This document shows, one piece after another, positions 31,652 to 41,258 of a DNA stretch of 64,000 nt (the stretch's first letter is position 1; each line of letters starts with the position of its first letter). The position numbers were made by a program, and so were the translations under genes. A model generated the notes under the pieces. The model was not told the DNA's origin. It was given only the letters and a program-made list of their open reading frames with translations, and made no database searches. The DNA is from Streptomyces bathyalis (GTDB lineage Bacteria > Actinomycetota > Actinomycetes > Streptomycetales > Streptomycetaceae): the NCBI RefSeq assembly GCF_015910445.1, contig NZ_CP048882.1, forward strand, positions 7,127,501 through 7,191,500. The letters are read 5' to 3'.

Positions 31652-31676
31652 CAACTGTGATCAACGATCACTGTTG
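31652..31676. promoter_or_regulatory. 25-bp inverted repeat upstream of the tripeptidyl aminopeptidase gene
   Basis: CAAC-T-GTGATC-AAC-GATCAC-T-GTTG is symmetrical except for one T/T pair. It lies 34 bp upstream of the start codon; another GATCAC half-site occurs near 31605. It is most likely an operator for a dimeric regulator. Confidence 0.5.
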
Positions 31677-31709
31677 CGTCCAGCGGCCCACTTCAGGGGG
31701 GAGCCCCCA

Positions 31710-33365
31710 GTGAACATACGCAATACGAGCCTCGCCGCCGCCGGCGCAGCGGCGCTCACCGCAGGTCTCATCTTCGTCCCCTCGGCGTTCGCGGACTCCG
31801 GAAGCGGTCAAGCCGCGCCCGGTGGGGGTGCCGAGGCCCGCGGTGTGAAGGCCGCGGCCGTCCGTGCGGCCAAGGAGGGCGTCGACTGGAAGGACTGTCC
31901 CAAGGACTGGGGCCTTGCGAAGCCCATCCAGTGCGGGTTCGTCACCGTGCCCGTCGACTACGCCGACCCGGACGGCCGGACCATCAAGCTCGCCGTCGAC
32001 CGCGCCAAGAGCACCGGCGGCAAGGACGACCGCCAGGGATCGCTGATCTACAACCCGGGCGGGCCCGGCGGCTCCGGCATGTCCTTCCCCACGCGTGTCA
32101 CCAAGGACAACGCCCTGTGGACCAAGACCGCCAGGGCATACGACTTCGTGGGCTTCGACCCGCGCGGGGTGGGCCACTCCTCGCCCATCTCCTGCATGGA
32201 CCCGCAGGAGTTCGTCAAGGCTCCGAAGCTGGACCCGGTGCCTGACGACGAGGCGGACAAGCAGGCCCAGCGCAAGCTGGCCCAGGAGTACGCAGACGGC
32301 TGCAAGGAGCGCAGCGGCAGCCTTCTGCCGCACATGACGACGCCGAACACGGCCCGCGACCTCGACGTCATCCGTGCCGCGCTGGGCGACAAGAAGCTGA
32401 ACTACCTCGGCGTCTCCTACGGCACCTACATCGGCTCCGTCTACAGCACCCTCTTCCCCACGCATGTGCGCCGCATGATCGTGGACAGTGTCGTCAACCC
32501 CTCCCGTGACCAGATCTGGTACAAGAACAACCTCGACCAGGACGTCGCCTTCCAAGGACGCTGGGAGGACTGGACGAAGTGGGTCGCCGAGAACGACGCC
32601 ACCTACGGCCTCGGCGACACCGCCGCGAAGGTCGAGGCGCAGTGGAAGAAGCTGCGGGCCGAGGCGAAGAAGAAGCCCATCGGCGGTGTCGTCGGACCGG
32701 CCGAACTGCTCGGCTTCTTCCAGAACGCCCCCTACTACGACCAGATGTGGGCTCCTGTCGCCAAGGCCTGGTCCTCGCACGTCAAGGGCGACGAGAAGGC
32801 GCTCGTCGAGGCCGCCGGACCTGACATGGCGGACAAGGCCGGCAACAAGGCGGCCGAGAACGGCAACGCCGTCTACACCGCCGTCGAGTGCACCGACGCC
32901 AAGTGGCCCACCAGCTGGAACAAGTGGGACCGGGACAACAGCCGGCTGCACCAGAAGTACCCGTTCCTCACCTGGTCGAACGCCTGGCTGAACCTGCCCT
33001 GCGCCACCTGGCCCGTCAAGCAGCAGCAGCCGGTCGAGGTGGGTGCGGACAAGGGCCTGCCGCCCGTCCTCATCGCGCAGTCCGAGCGCGACGCCGCCAC
33101 GCCGTACGGCGGCGCCGTCGAGGTGCACAAGCGTCTGAAGGGCTCACGCCTGATCACCGAGCGGGACGCGGGATCGCACGGCATCACCAACGTCCGCAAC
33201 CCCTGCATCAACGAGCGCGTGGAGACCTACCTCCTCAAGGGAGACGCCGGTGCCAAGGACGTCGTCTGCGCTCCGCACTCGAAGCCCGTGCCTCAGATCA
33301 TCGGCGGTCTGACGGCTCCGGAGGCCAAGGCCGGCACGGCGGCCTGGCTGCGGGCCCCGCACTGA
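31710..33365 (+). CDS. tap: Secreted tripeptidyl aminopeptidase (alpha/beta hydrolase, S33)
   Basis: A 551-residue exported peptidase that removes tripeptides from protein N termini, first known from Streptomyces. A Sec signal (SLAAAGAAALTAGLIFVP, cleavage near AFA-DS) is followed by the mature N region, oxyanion motif YNPGGPGGSGMSF, nucleophile in GVSYGTYIGSVY, acid near AQSERDAATP and catalytic His in AGSHGI. GTG at 31710 follows GGGGGGAGCCCCCA. Cys residues in the C-terminal third probably form a disulfide. Confidence 0.9.
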   Translation: MNIRNTSLAAAGAAALTAGLIFVPSAFADSGSGQAAPGGGAEARGVKAAAVRAAKEGVDWKDCPKDWGLAKPIQCGFVTVPVDYADPDGRTIKLAVDRAKSTGGKDDRQGSLIYNPGGPGGSGMSFPTRVTKDNALWTKTARAYDFVGFDPRGVGHSSPISCMDPQEFVKAPKLDPVPDDEADKQAQRKLAQEYADGCKERSGSLLPHMTTPNTARDLDVIRAALGDKKLNYLGVSYGTYIGSVYSTLFPTHVRRMIVDSVVNPSRDQIWYKNNLDQDVAFQGRWEDWTKWVAENDATYGLGDTAAKVEAQWKKLRAEAKKKPIGGVVGPAELLGFFQNAPYYDQMWAPVAKAWSSHVKGDEKALVEAAGPDMADKAGNKAAENGNAVYTAVECTDAKWPTSWNKWDRDNSRLHQKYPFLTWSNAWLNLPCATWPVKQQQPVEVGADKGLPPVLIAQSERDAATPYGGAVEVHKRLKGSRLITERDAGSHGITNVRNPCINERVETYLLKGDAGAKDVVCAPHSKPVPQIIGGLTAPEAKAGTAAWLRAPH

Positions 33366-33392
33366 CACGGGAGTCCGAACAGCGCGACATGC

Positions 33393-33426
33393 GAAGGGGA
33401 CGGCCGGAACTCCGGTCGTCCCCTTC
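33393..33426. terminator. Terminator between convergent genes
   Basis: A 15-bp stem, GAAGGGGACGGCCGG pairing with CCGGTCGTCCCCTTC with one G-U pair and a 4-nt loop, about 30 bp after the aminopeptidase stop. Confidence 0.75.
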
Positions 33427-33465
33427 GTCGTTCGGGCCTCCCGAATCCGTTCCGGGAGATCCCGT

Positions 33466-34197
33466 TCAGGAGTCCTTGCGCTCCTCGCTCCGCCCGCGTG
33501 CACGGGCCTCCTGACGCTCCTTCGCCTGCAGCGCTTTCGCCTCAGGCGCGTACATGTCGACGTACTCCTGGCCGGACAGCTGAAGGATCTCGTGGATGAT
33601 CTCGTCCGTGACCGCCCTCAGCACCGTGCGCTCGCTCTCCATCCCCGCGTAGCGCGAGAAGTCCAGCGGCTCACCGAAACGGATCGTCACCTTGCCGAAC
33701 CGGGGCATCTTCCGTCCGGGCGGCTGGAGTTCGAAGGTCCCCACCATCGCGCAGGGAATGACCTTCACGCCCGCCTGCAGCGCCATCGACGCGACACCGA
33801 CGCGGCCCTTGTACAGCCTGCCGTCGTGGGAACGGGTGCCCTCGGGATAGATGCCCAGCAGCTCGCTCCTGCGGAGCACGCCGAGGCCCTCGTCGATGGC
33901 GGCCTGGCCGGCGCCCTTGCCCGAGCGGTCCACGGGGATCTGGCCCACGCTCCGGAAGAAGGCCGCCGTGAGCCGCCCCTTCAGGCCCGGCCCCGTGAAG
34001 TACTCGGACTTCGCCAGGAATGTGATGCGCCGTCGGAGGATGGCCGGCATCAGGAAGTGGTCGGAGACGGAGAGGTGATTGCCGGCCACGATGGCCGCAC
34101 CCTCATCCGGAATGTTCTCGAGCCCCTCGATCCGCGGGCGGAAGTACAGCCGCAACAGGGGCCCCAGCAGTACGTACTTGAACAAGTTGTAGAACAC
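33466..34197 (-). CDS. Lysophospholipid (1-acylglycerol-3-phosphate) acyltransferase
   Basis: A 243-residue PlsC-type membrane-associated enzyme acylating lysophosphatidate or related lipids. It has block I NHLSVSDHF (HxxxxD-like), block II around GQIPVDRSGKGAG, and block III YPEGTRSHDGRLYKG. A hydrophobic N-terminal helix and a charged C-terminal tail (KERQEARARGRSEER) flank the domain. GTG at 34197 (before FYNLFKYVLLGPLLRL) fits family N termini; the frame is open to 34248. Confidence 0.86.
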   Translation of the reverse strand: MFYNLFKYVLLGPLLRLYFRPRIEGLENIPDEGAAIVAGNHLSVSDHFLMPAILRRRITFLAKSEYFTGPGLKGRLTAAFFRSVGQIPVDRSGKGAGQAAIDEGLGVLRRSELLGIYPEGTRSHDGRLYKGRVGVASMALQAGVKVIPCAMVGTFELQPPGRKMPRFGKVTIRFGEPLDFSRYAGMESERTVLRAVTDEIIHEILQLSGQEYVDMYAPEAKALQAKERQEARARGRSEERKDS

Positions 34198-34282
34198 GCT
34201 ACGGCCTTCCCCCATGCGTCGATGAGATCGCAGAGTAGCCCCCACCACCGCATGCGGGGGAGGGGGCCCACCGGACGGGGTC

Positions 34283-34441
34283 TCAGCTGCGCTTCGTGGA
34301 TACGGCCCCCACCGTGACCAGAGCCAGGACGACCCATCCGAACCAGAGCCAGCCGCTGCTCCCCATGGTCACCGTGTAGGCCGTCACGAGAATGAGCGCC
34401 GCCACCGTACCGACGGTCAGAGCCTTGGCAGAGCGAGGCAT
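34283..34441 (-). CDS. 52-residue small membrane protein
   Basis: ATG at 34441 follows GGAGGAGGGTGTTGTG. The product has two hydrophobic segments (ALTVGTVAALILVTAYTV; WLWFGWVVLALVTVGAV) and ends STKRS. It resembles the short two-helix membrane proteins often missed in Streptomyces annotation. It lies between the acyltransferase and the cytochrome-oxidase assembly gene, all on the minus strand. No function is known. Confidence 0.6.
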   Translation of the reverse strand: MPRSAKALTVGTVAALILVTAYTVTMGSSGWLWFGWVVLALVTVGAVSTKRS

Positions 34442-34552
34442 CACAACACCCTCCTCCCGGCGATCCGGCCGGCGACGGGGATCGCGTGCAAATGGAACCG
34501 GGTCCGACTCCTATGGTCGCTCGCGCAGTGGCAGTGGCGCTACTGCCCCCGG

Positions 34553-35503
34553 TCACTGCTGACGGGCCTGCAGGGAGGCCAGATACGCGTTGTACTCGGC
34601 GAGCTCCTTGTCGCCGTCGCGGTCGGCCATCCTGTCCCTGCGCCGCGCCTCGCGCTCCTCCGACCTGTGCCACTGGAAGACCAGCGCGAGGAGCACCAGC
34701 ACCGAGGGGATCTCGCTGAACGCCCAGGCGATCCCGCCGGCCGCCGTCTGGTCCGACAGCGCCGTCACCTGCAGTGACGCCGGTGGGTTCGCGTACGTGG
34801 CGATCATCGGCTCAGTGGCCATCATCAGCGCGATGCCGAAGAAGGCATGGAAGGGCATCCCGGCGAACAGTTCGAGCATCCGCATCAGATAGCCGGGCCG
34901 GTGCGGGCCCGGATCGACACCCATGATCGGCCAGAAGAAGACCAGCCCGACCAGCAGGAAGTGCCCCATCATCGCCAGGTGCCCGGCCGTGGAGCGCATC
35001 AGGAAGTCGAAGATCGGCGTGAAGTACAGGGCGTAGAGGCTCGCGATGAACAGCGGGATCGTGAAACCGGGGTGGGTCAGCACGCGCAGGACGCGGCTGT
35101 GCAGCAGCGCCACGAGAAGCTCCCGCGGTCCCTTGCGGCCGCGCCCCGCCGACGGCAGCGCCCGCAGCGTCAGGGTCACCGGCGCCCCCAGCAGCAGGAG
35201 GATCGGCGCCAGCATGCTGATGATCATGTGCTGCACCATGTGGACGCTGAAGAGCAGCATCCCGTACTCGTTCAGTGCCGTGCACATCGCCACCGCGACG
35301 GCGAGCACACCCAGGACCCACGCGACGGTGCGGGCGACGGGCCACGCGTCGCCCCGCCGACGGAGCCGCACCACTGCCCCCCCGTACAGCACCAGCGCCA
35401 GGAGGCACCCCACCAGGAAGAACGGCTCGCCGGTGAACTCCAGGCCGCGGCCGAGTGTGAACGGCGGCAGATCCGTCGTCATGCCGTGTCCACCGTGGTC
35501 CAT
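34553..35503 (-). CDS. CtaG/Caa3-type cytochrome c oxidase assembly protein
   Basis: A 316-residue polytopic membrane protein with about seven helices. The Caa3_CtaG signature is visible in NEYGMLLFSVHMVQHMIISM and HFLLVGLVFFWPIMGVDP, plus GMPFHAFFGIALM. These proteins assist copper delivery or assembly of haem-copper oxidases. A His-rich start MDHGGHGM may bind metal. ATG at 35503 follows AGGAGAGAGCGCGG. Confidence 0.87.
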   Translation of the reverse strand: MDHGGHGMTTDLPPFTLGRGLEFTGEPFFLVGCLLALVLYGGAVVRLRRRGDAWPVARTVAWVLGVLAVAVAMCTALNEYGMLLFSVHMVQHMIISMLAPILLLLGAPVTLTLRALPSAGRGRKGPRELLVALLHSRVLRVLTHPGFTIPLFIASLYALYFTPIFDFLMRSTAGHLAMMGHFLLVGLVFFWPIMGVDPGPHRPGYLMRMLELFAGMPFHAFFGIALMMATEPMIATYANPPASLQVTALSDQTAAGGIAWAFSEIPSVLVLLALVFQWHRSEEREARRRDRMADRDGDKELAEYNAYLASLQARQQ

Positions 35504-35600
35504 CCGCGCTCTCTCCTGACTTGGGCGTTCTGCCCGACAAGCGTATTCCCCCCGGTTCCGCGGCCCGTAGGGACCCCCGACTGTGCCCGCACATGCGAAT

Positions 35601-35632
35601 CCCCCGCCCGGAAGGTGCTCCCGGGGCGGGGG
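35601..35632 (-). terminator. GC-rich hairpin after gatD
   Basis: CCCCCGCCC and GGGGCGGGGG can pair around a 12-nt loop, directly downstream of the murT-gatD operon. Confidence 0.45.
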
Positions 35633-35649
35633 AGAGGAAGCGGGGGGTG

Positions 35650-36378
35650 TCAGGCGGGCTGGAGGGCCGCCGAGATCCGCTCCTTGCGCAGCGCCTCGTA
35701 CCACTGGTCGTTGACGGACGGCAGCGCGTTCACATCCAGTGCCAGCTTGATGAGGTGGTCGGCGATCTGCGGATTGCGGGCCAGCACCGGACCGTGCATG
35801 TAGGTGCCGAAGACCGTGTCGTTCCACGCGCCCTCGGTGCCGTCGCCCGTGCCGTTGCCCTTGCCCAGCCGTACCTGCGCCAGCGGCCGTGCCCCGGGCC
35901 CGACCTTGGTGATGCCCTGGTGGTTCTCGAAGCCCGTCAGCTCCGGCAGGCCCAGTTCCGGGTCGATGTCGGCCAGTACGTCACCCACGCACCGTTCCGC
36001 CTCACCGCGCGTGCTGACGACGTCCAGCAGCCCGAGGCCCTTCTGCGGCTCACCGAGGTCGTTGACGAACTCGCGGCCCAGGATCTGGTAGCCGGCGCAG
36101 ACGGAGAAGATGATGGCGCCGTTGTCGACGGCCCGGTGCAGCCCGCCGTCGCGCAGCAGCCGCTCCGCTGCGAGCCGCTGCGGCCGGTCCTCGCCGCCGC
36201 CGATCAGATAGATGTCCGCGGACGTGGGCACCTGCTGGTCGGAGCGGATGTCGGTGCGCTGCACCTTCAGCCCGCGCTGATGCGCGCGCCGCTCCACCAC
36301 CAGGGCGTTGCCCTGGTCCCCGTAGGTGCTGAGGAGGTCGGGGTACACCCACACCACTCGCAGGCCCGTGTCACTCAT
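35650..36378 (-). CDS. gatD: Lipid II glutaminyl synthase, glutaminase subunit GatD
   Basis: A 242-residue class I (CobB/CobQ-type) glutamine amidotransferase. It has YPDLLSTYGDQGNALVV at the start, the nucleophile Cys in IIFSVCAGYQILGREF, and YMHGPVLARNP with the catalytic His. It supplies ammonia to MurT, which amidates D-Glu of lipid II. ATG at 36378 follows AAGGAGTTGGCGAGC, 31 bp after the murT stop. Confidence 0.93.
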   Translation of the reverse strand: MSDTGLRVVWVYPDLLSTYGDQGNALVVERRAHQRGLKVQRTDIRSDQQVPTSADIYLIGGGEDRPQRLAAERLLRDGGLHRAVDNGAIIFSVCAGYQILGREFVNDLGEPQKGLGLLDVVSTRGEAERCVGDVLADIDPELGLPELTGFENHQGITKVGPGARPLAQVRLGKGNGTGDGTEGAWNDTVFGTYMHGPVLARNPQIADHLIKLALDVNALPSVNDQWYEALRKERISAALQPA

Positions 36379-36409
36379 GCTCGCCAACTCCTTGAGCGGG
36401 TCGATGGGT

Positions 36410-37648
36410 TCAGTTGCCGACGACGCGGCGCAGATCCTGGAAGGCCGTGTAGTTCGCGATCGCCTCGATGCGCCCGGGCGGGGACGCCGAGACCGCTTCT
36501 GCCGGGCTCTCGCAGACCTGGAAGTCGACGCCGGCGACCTCCAGACGTACCGCCAGGTCCAGCTTGCGGTCACCGATCACGCAGATCGGGTGCCCGGCCA
36601 GACGTGAGTAGTCCACGTCCCACAACCATGAGGTGTCCGTGCCGTCGGCGCCGCGGGCGTTGACCGAGAGGATGACCGGAGCGGGGGGAGCGTCGATGAG
36701 GGAGAAGGTCTCGAGCCAGCCCGCGGGGTTCTTCGCCAGCAGCAGCCTTACCTGACGCCCGCGGTAGTCCACCACGTCGTAGCGGCCGGCGACGGCGGTC
36801 ACCGCGTGCATGCGCTCCAGCGCCACCTGCGGGGGAACGCCGAACGCCGCGGCCACGGCCGCGGAGGTGGTGGCGTTGGCCTTGTTGGCACGGCCGGGCA
36901 GCTGAAGTTTGATCGGCCAGGCCGAACCGTGCGGGTCCAGCACCTCGTCACCGGAGAGCGCCCAGCTCGGGGTGGGGCGCCGGAAGCCACACTCGGCGCA
37001 GAACCAGTCGTCGTCCGGACGCTGCATCACGCCGCCGCACGCCGGGCACGACCACGCGTCGTCCTTCCACTCCTGGCCGGCGGCGACCCACACCACGTTC
37101 GGCGCGGAGGAGGCGGCCCAGACGACGAGGGGGTCGTCGGCGTTGGCGATGACCACGGCCTTCGTGCCGGAGAGGCCCTCGCGCCAGCGCTCGGCGAGCA
37201 TGCGCGTCTCGGCGGCGCGGTCGAGCTGGTCACGGGAGAGGTTGAGCAGGGCGATGGCCTTGGGGGTCACATCGCGTGCGACCGTGGCGAGGTACTTCTC
37301 GTCCACCTCGATCACGCCGTACTGGGCGTCCGATCCGCCCGCGAGAGCCGAGGTGATCCCGGCGGGCATGTTCGCGCCCAGGGCGTTGGAGACCACGCCG
37401 CCGTTGGCGCGCAGCGCCTCCGCGATCAGCCGCGTGGTGGTCGTCTTGCCGTTCGTCGCGGACACCAGGACAACGTCCAGGTGATGGGCCACCTGGGCCA
37501 GCAGGTCGGGATCGAGTCTGAGCGCGACCTTGCCGCCGATCACCGATCCGCTGCCGCGACCCGCCGCACGCGATACCGCTGCCGCGGCCTTGCCTGCCGT
37601 CACGGCCAGCCTGGCCCGCGGAGACAGCGGCTCCTGGTTGCCTGCCAT
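36410..37648 (-). CDS. murT: Lipid II glutaminyl synthase, Mur-ligase subunit MurT
   Basis: A 412-residue Mur ligase homologue. It has the P-loop VSATNGKTTTTRLIAEAL, a central domain, a four-Cys zinc ribbon (CPACGGVMQ...CAECGF) typical of MurT, and a DUF1727 C-terminal domain. With GatD it converts D-glutamate to D-isoglutamine in peptidoglycan precursor. ATG follows GGCAAGGAGGAGCAGGACG. First gene of the two-gene operon. Confidence 0.94.
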   Translation of the reverse strand: MAGNQEPLSPRARLAVTAGKAAAAVSRAAGRGSGSVIGGKVALRLDPDLLAQVAHHLDVVLVSATNGKTTTTRLIAEALRANGGVVSNALGANMPAGITSALAGGSDAQYGVIEVDEKYLATVARDVTPKAIALLNLSRDQLDRAAETRMLAERWREGLSGTKAVVIANADDPLVVWAASSAPNVVWVAAGQEWKDDAWSCPACGGVMQRPDDDWFCAECGFRRPTPSWALSGDEVLDPHGSAWPIKLQLPGRANKANATTSAAVAAAFGVPPQVALERMHAVTAVAGRYDVVDYRGRQVRLLLAKNPAGWLETFSLIDAPPAPVILSVNARGADGTDTSWLWDVDYSRLAGHPICVIGDRKLDLAVRLEVAGVDFQVCESPAEAVSASPPGRIEAIANYTAFQDLRRVVGN

Positions 37649-37828
37649 CGTCCTGCTCCTCCTTGCCCCTCGGTCGGGAGCAGCCTACCGAGGTCCGCAG
37701 CCGCGCCCGAACCGCCTCACCCACAGGGAAGTTGCGCATCCCGCACCGGGCCAGCCCGGTGCGTCCGGGATGCGGCTCCGTCGTGCGTACCCGGAACGCC
37801 CCGCCGCGTGCCGGGCTCCCGCCGGTGT

Positions 37829-38476
37829 TCAGAGACTGCCGGGGGCTCCGGGATGGTCGTCGGCCATCGCCAGCCGACCCCACAGCAGGTCGGCGAGCTG
37901 CCTGACCAACTCGGCGCGGGAGCAGGGACGTTCACGCAGCCACCAGTCACCCGCCGCGTATGCCATCCCGACGACGCCGTGTCCCCAGATGCGTGCCGTC
38001 TCCTGGCCGCCGGGGCCCAGGTCGAGGCGTTCCTCGATGACCTTGCCCAGTTCGTCGCCCAGGCGGCGCAGCAGGGGAGCGGAGTGCTGTCCGGCCTCGA
38101 AACCGCGGTCGCCGCCCGAGGCGCCTTCGGAGGGGTGCATGAGGAAGCGGTAGACCTGCGGGCGGGTCTCGATCGCGGCGAGGTAGGTGTCCAGCGTGGC
38201 CTCGACGCGTTTTCGCCGCTCTGCAGGGGCGTCCAGCGCGGCTCTGAGCGCGCCGATCAGGGCGTCCGTGTGCCGGACGGCCAGCGCGCGGTAGAGGCCT
38301 TCCTTGTCACCGAAGTGCCGGTAGAGAATGGGCTTGGTGATGCCCGCCTCGGCGGCAATGGCGTTCATCGAGGCACCGGGACCGTCGCGAAGGACGACGC
38401 GGTCGGCGGCCTCGAGCAGCTCCTTGCGGCGGCGATCGGCGGAGCTTCGCTGCTCCGTCGGCTGCTTGGTCTCCAT
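37829..38476 (-). CDS. TetR family regulator of the adjacent acyl-CoA dehydrogenase
   Basis: A 215-residue repressor with an N-terminal helix-turn-helix (RRKELLEAADRVVLRDGPGA, IAAEAGITKPILYRHFGDKE). The C-terminal part is a helical acyl-binding-type domain (LMHPSEGASGGDRGFEA). It is divergent from the acyl-CoA dehydrogenase gene, with two TTAC...GTAA operators between them. An acyl-CoA ligand is likely by analogy with related TetR regulators of fatty-acid genes. Confidence 0.88.
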   Translation of the reverse strand: METKQPTEQRSSADRRRKELLEAADRVVLRDGPGASMNAIAAEAGITKPILYRHFGDKEGLYRALAVRHTDALIGALRAALDAPAERRKRVEATLDTYLAAIETRPQVYRFLMHPSEGASGGDRGFEAGQHSAPLLRRLGDELGKVIEERLDLGPGGQETARIWGHGVVGMAYAAGDWWLRERPCSRAELVRQLADLLWGRLAMADDHPGAPGSL

Positions 38477-38559
38477 GGCGCCTCCCCTCCCTTTTCATTC
38501 TCGCTACCCCAGCGAAACGTAACACCCGCGACAGCGCCACGAACGCTCGAGACCGGGAG

Positions 38560-38607
38560 TTGACATCCATTACCGACCAGTAACAGACTTGCCATTACCA
38601 TTGGTAA
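38560..38607 (+). promoter_or_regulatory. Promoter and two TetR operators of the acyl-CoA dehydrogenase gene
   Basis: TTGACA at 38560 is followed after 18 bp by CAGACT. TTAC-CGACCA-GTAA (38570-38583) lies inside the spacer and TTACC-ATT-GGTAA (38595-38607, perfect) lies at the transcription start region. Bound repressor would block the promoter. Confidence 0.65.
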
Positions 38608-38630
38608 CTCAGCTGCTGGAAGGACCGGTC

Positions 38631-39863
<1,233 letters not shown>

Positions 39864-39900
39864 GGGTCGAAGGGCCGGACGGCACCGGCCGGCTGTCGTG

Positions 39901-39936
39901 AGAGGCCTTTCCGGGCGAGCCCGGAGAGGCCTCTTC
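39901..39936 (+). terminator. Terminator after acyl-CoA dehydrogenase
   Basis: AGAGGCCTTTCCGGG pairs with CCCGGAGAGGCCTCT (one T-G pair) around a 4-nt loop, 38 bp past the stop codon. Confidence 0.75.
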
Positions 39937-40185
39937 GTCACGAGCGCCACAGCACGACGAGCGGGCCCGGCGGACCGCGCGCCGGATGCCCGGGGTTCGC
40001 CGGTGCTTCCGGTCAGGACGCGTCGCCCGGCGGGATCGACGGCATGTCGCCGCTCCGGAGGTCCGGTCGCCGGTCGACCTGCCCGATGCCTTTCCAGTAC
40101 GTGACCGCGGGGCACGTGGGAGCCGGGCGCGGCGGAGTGGCCGGTCACCGCTTTGCGAAGGCCGTGACGTCCACACCGGGACGAC

Positions 40186-40200
40186 TTCAGGCTGCCTGAA
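40186..40200. repeat. Perfect inverted repeat in a gene-free stretch
   Basis: TTCAGGC-T-GCCTGAA, a 7-bp perfect dyad with a single central base, about 115 bp upstream of the DUF427 gene. It could be an operator. Confidence 0.35.
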
Positions 40201-40313
40201 TCCGCGTCGGCCAGGACTCCGCGGACGCATACCGGGTCGCGCGCCTGTGGGTCCCCGGCGGTGCGAGAGTGGGGAACGGACCGCATTGCCACATCGATCC
40301 GGAGGCCGGACCC

Positions 40314-41114
40314 ATGACCCTCACGCTCGGCGGCGGACCGCTCGCATCGCGGTCCCCGCAGACCGTCAACTACACGATCGACGGCCCTGCACACCGGCTG
40401 CTGTGGCAGCACTTCCCGCGCCGAGTACGTGCGCTGCTGGGCAGCAGCACGCTGCTGGACTCCACCGACGCCAAGCTCCTGCACGAGAGCAACCTGCTGC
40501 CGCAGCTCTACGTCCCCTTCGCCGATCTGCGCGAGGAGGTGCTGGAGGAGAGCTCCCACAGCACCCACTGCCCCTTCAAGGGGGACGCCCGCTACTGGAG
40601 CGTGCGCGTGGGGGACCGCTTCGTCGAGAACGCCGTGTGGAGCTACCCCGAGCCGCTGGACGGCGCGGAGTGGCTGAAGGGCCACGCGGCCGTGTACTGG
40701 TCGGCCATGGACGCCTGGTTCGACGAGGACGAGGAGGTCAGCGGCCATGTGCGCGACCCGTACCACCGCATCGACGTACGTCCCACCAGCCGCCACGTCG
40801 TGGTCAGGGCCGGCGGCACCGACGTCGCCGAGAGCCGCCGCGCGTTCCTGCTCTCCGAGACGGGTTTGCCCAACCGCTTCTACCTGCCGCAGCAGGACGT
40901 GCGCGCGGAGCTGCTCAGCCCGAGTGCCACCCACACGCACTGTCCCTACAAGGGCCAGGCCTCCTACCGGACGCTCCGCACCGCCGACGGCGTCATCGAG
41001 GACGCGGCCTGGTGCTACGAGCAGCCCTTGGACGAGGCCACGCGCATCGCGGGGTATTTGTGCTTCCTCGCGGACGGCGTCGAGACCGTCGTGGACGGCA
41101 CGCCCCTGAGCTAA
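40314..41114 (+). CDS. Tandem DUF427 protein
   Basis: A 266-residue protein made of two DUF427 repeats. The first ends with THCPFKGDARYWSV and NAVWSYPEPL, the second with THCPYKGQASYRTL and DAAWCYEQPLDEA; the parallel HCP(F/Y)KG motifs show the duplication. The DUF427 fold is a small beta barrel of unknown biochemical role. ATG at 40314 follows CGGAGGCCGGACCC; a frame upstream to 40269 is not family-like. Confidence 0.83.
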   Translation: MTLTLGGGPLASRSPQTVNYTIDGPAHRLLWQHFPRRVRALLGSSTLLDSTDAKLLHESNLLPQLYVPFADLREEVLEESSHSTHCPFKGDARYWSVRVGDRFVENAVWSYPEPLDGAEWLKGHAAVYWSAMDAWFDEDEEVSGHVRDPYHRIDVRPTSRHVVVRAGGTDVAESRRAFLLSETGLPNRFYLPQQDVRAELLSPSATHTHCPYKGQASYRTLRTADGVIEDAAWCYEQPLDEATRIAGYLCFLADGVETVVDGTPLS

Positions 41115-41258
41115 GGCCCGGCGCGTCAGGCTCACAACCCCGGTGGACGCAGGGCGCGGGGGGAGATATCGGGTCCGTGACGCGCCCGGTGTGCGCAGGT
41201 GCGGCGTGCTTTCACGGATACCCGCGCGCCAGGCCGCCGCCGGGCCCACAATGCCGGG

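Larger units (their letters stand above)
39864..40313. other. Gene-free region of 450 bp
   Basis: It starts with the dehydrogenase terminator and ends with the DUF427 ribosome site. In between I see no credible gene on either strand: the open frames are arginine-rich and lack start signals. A perfect 15-bp inverted repeat lies at 40186-40200. Confidence 0.45.
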
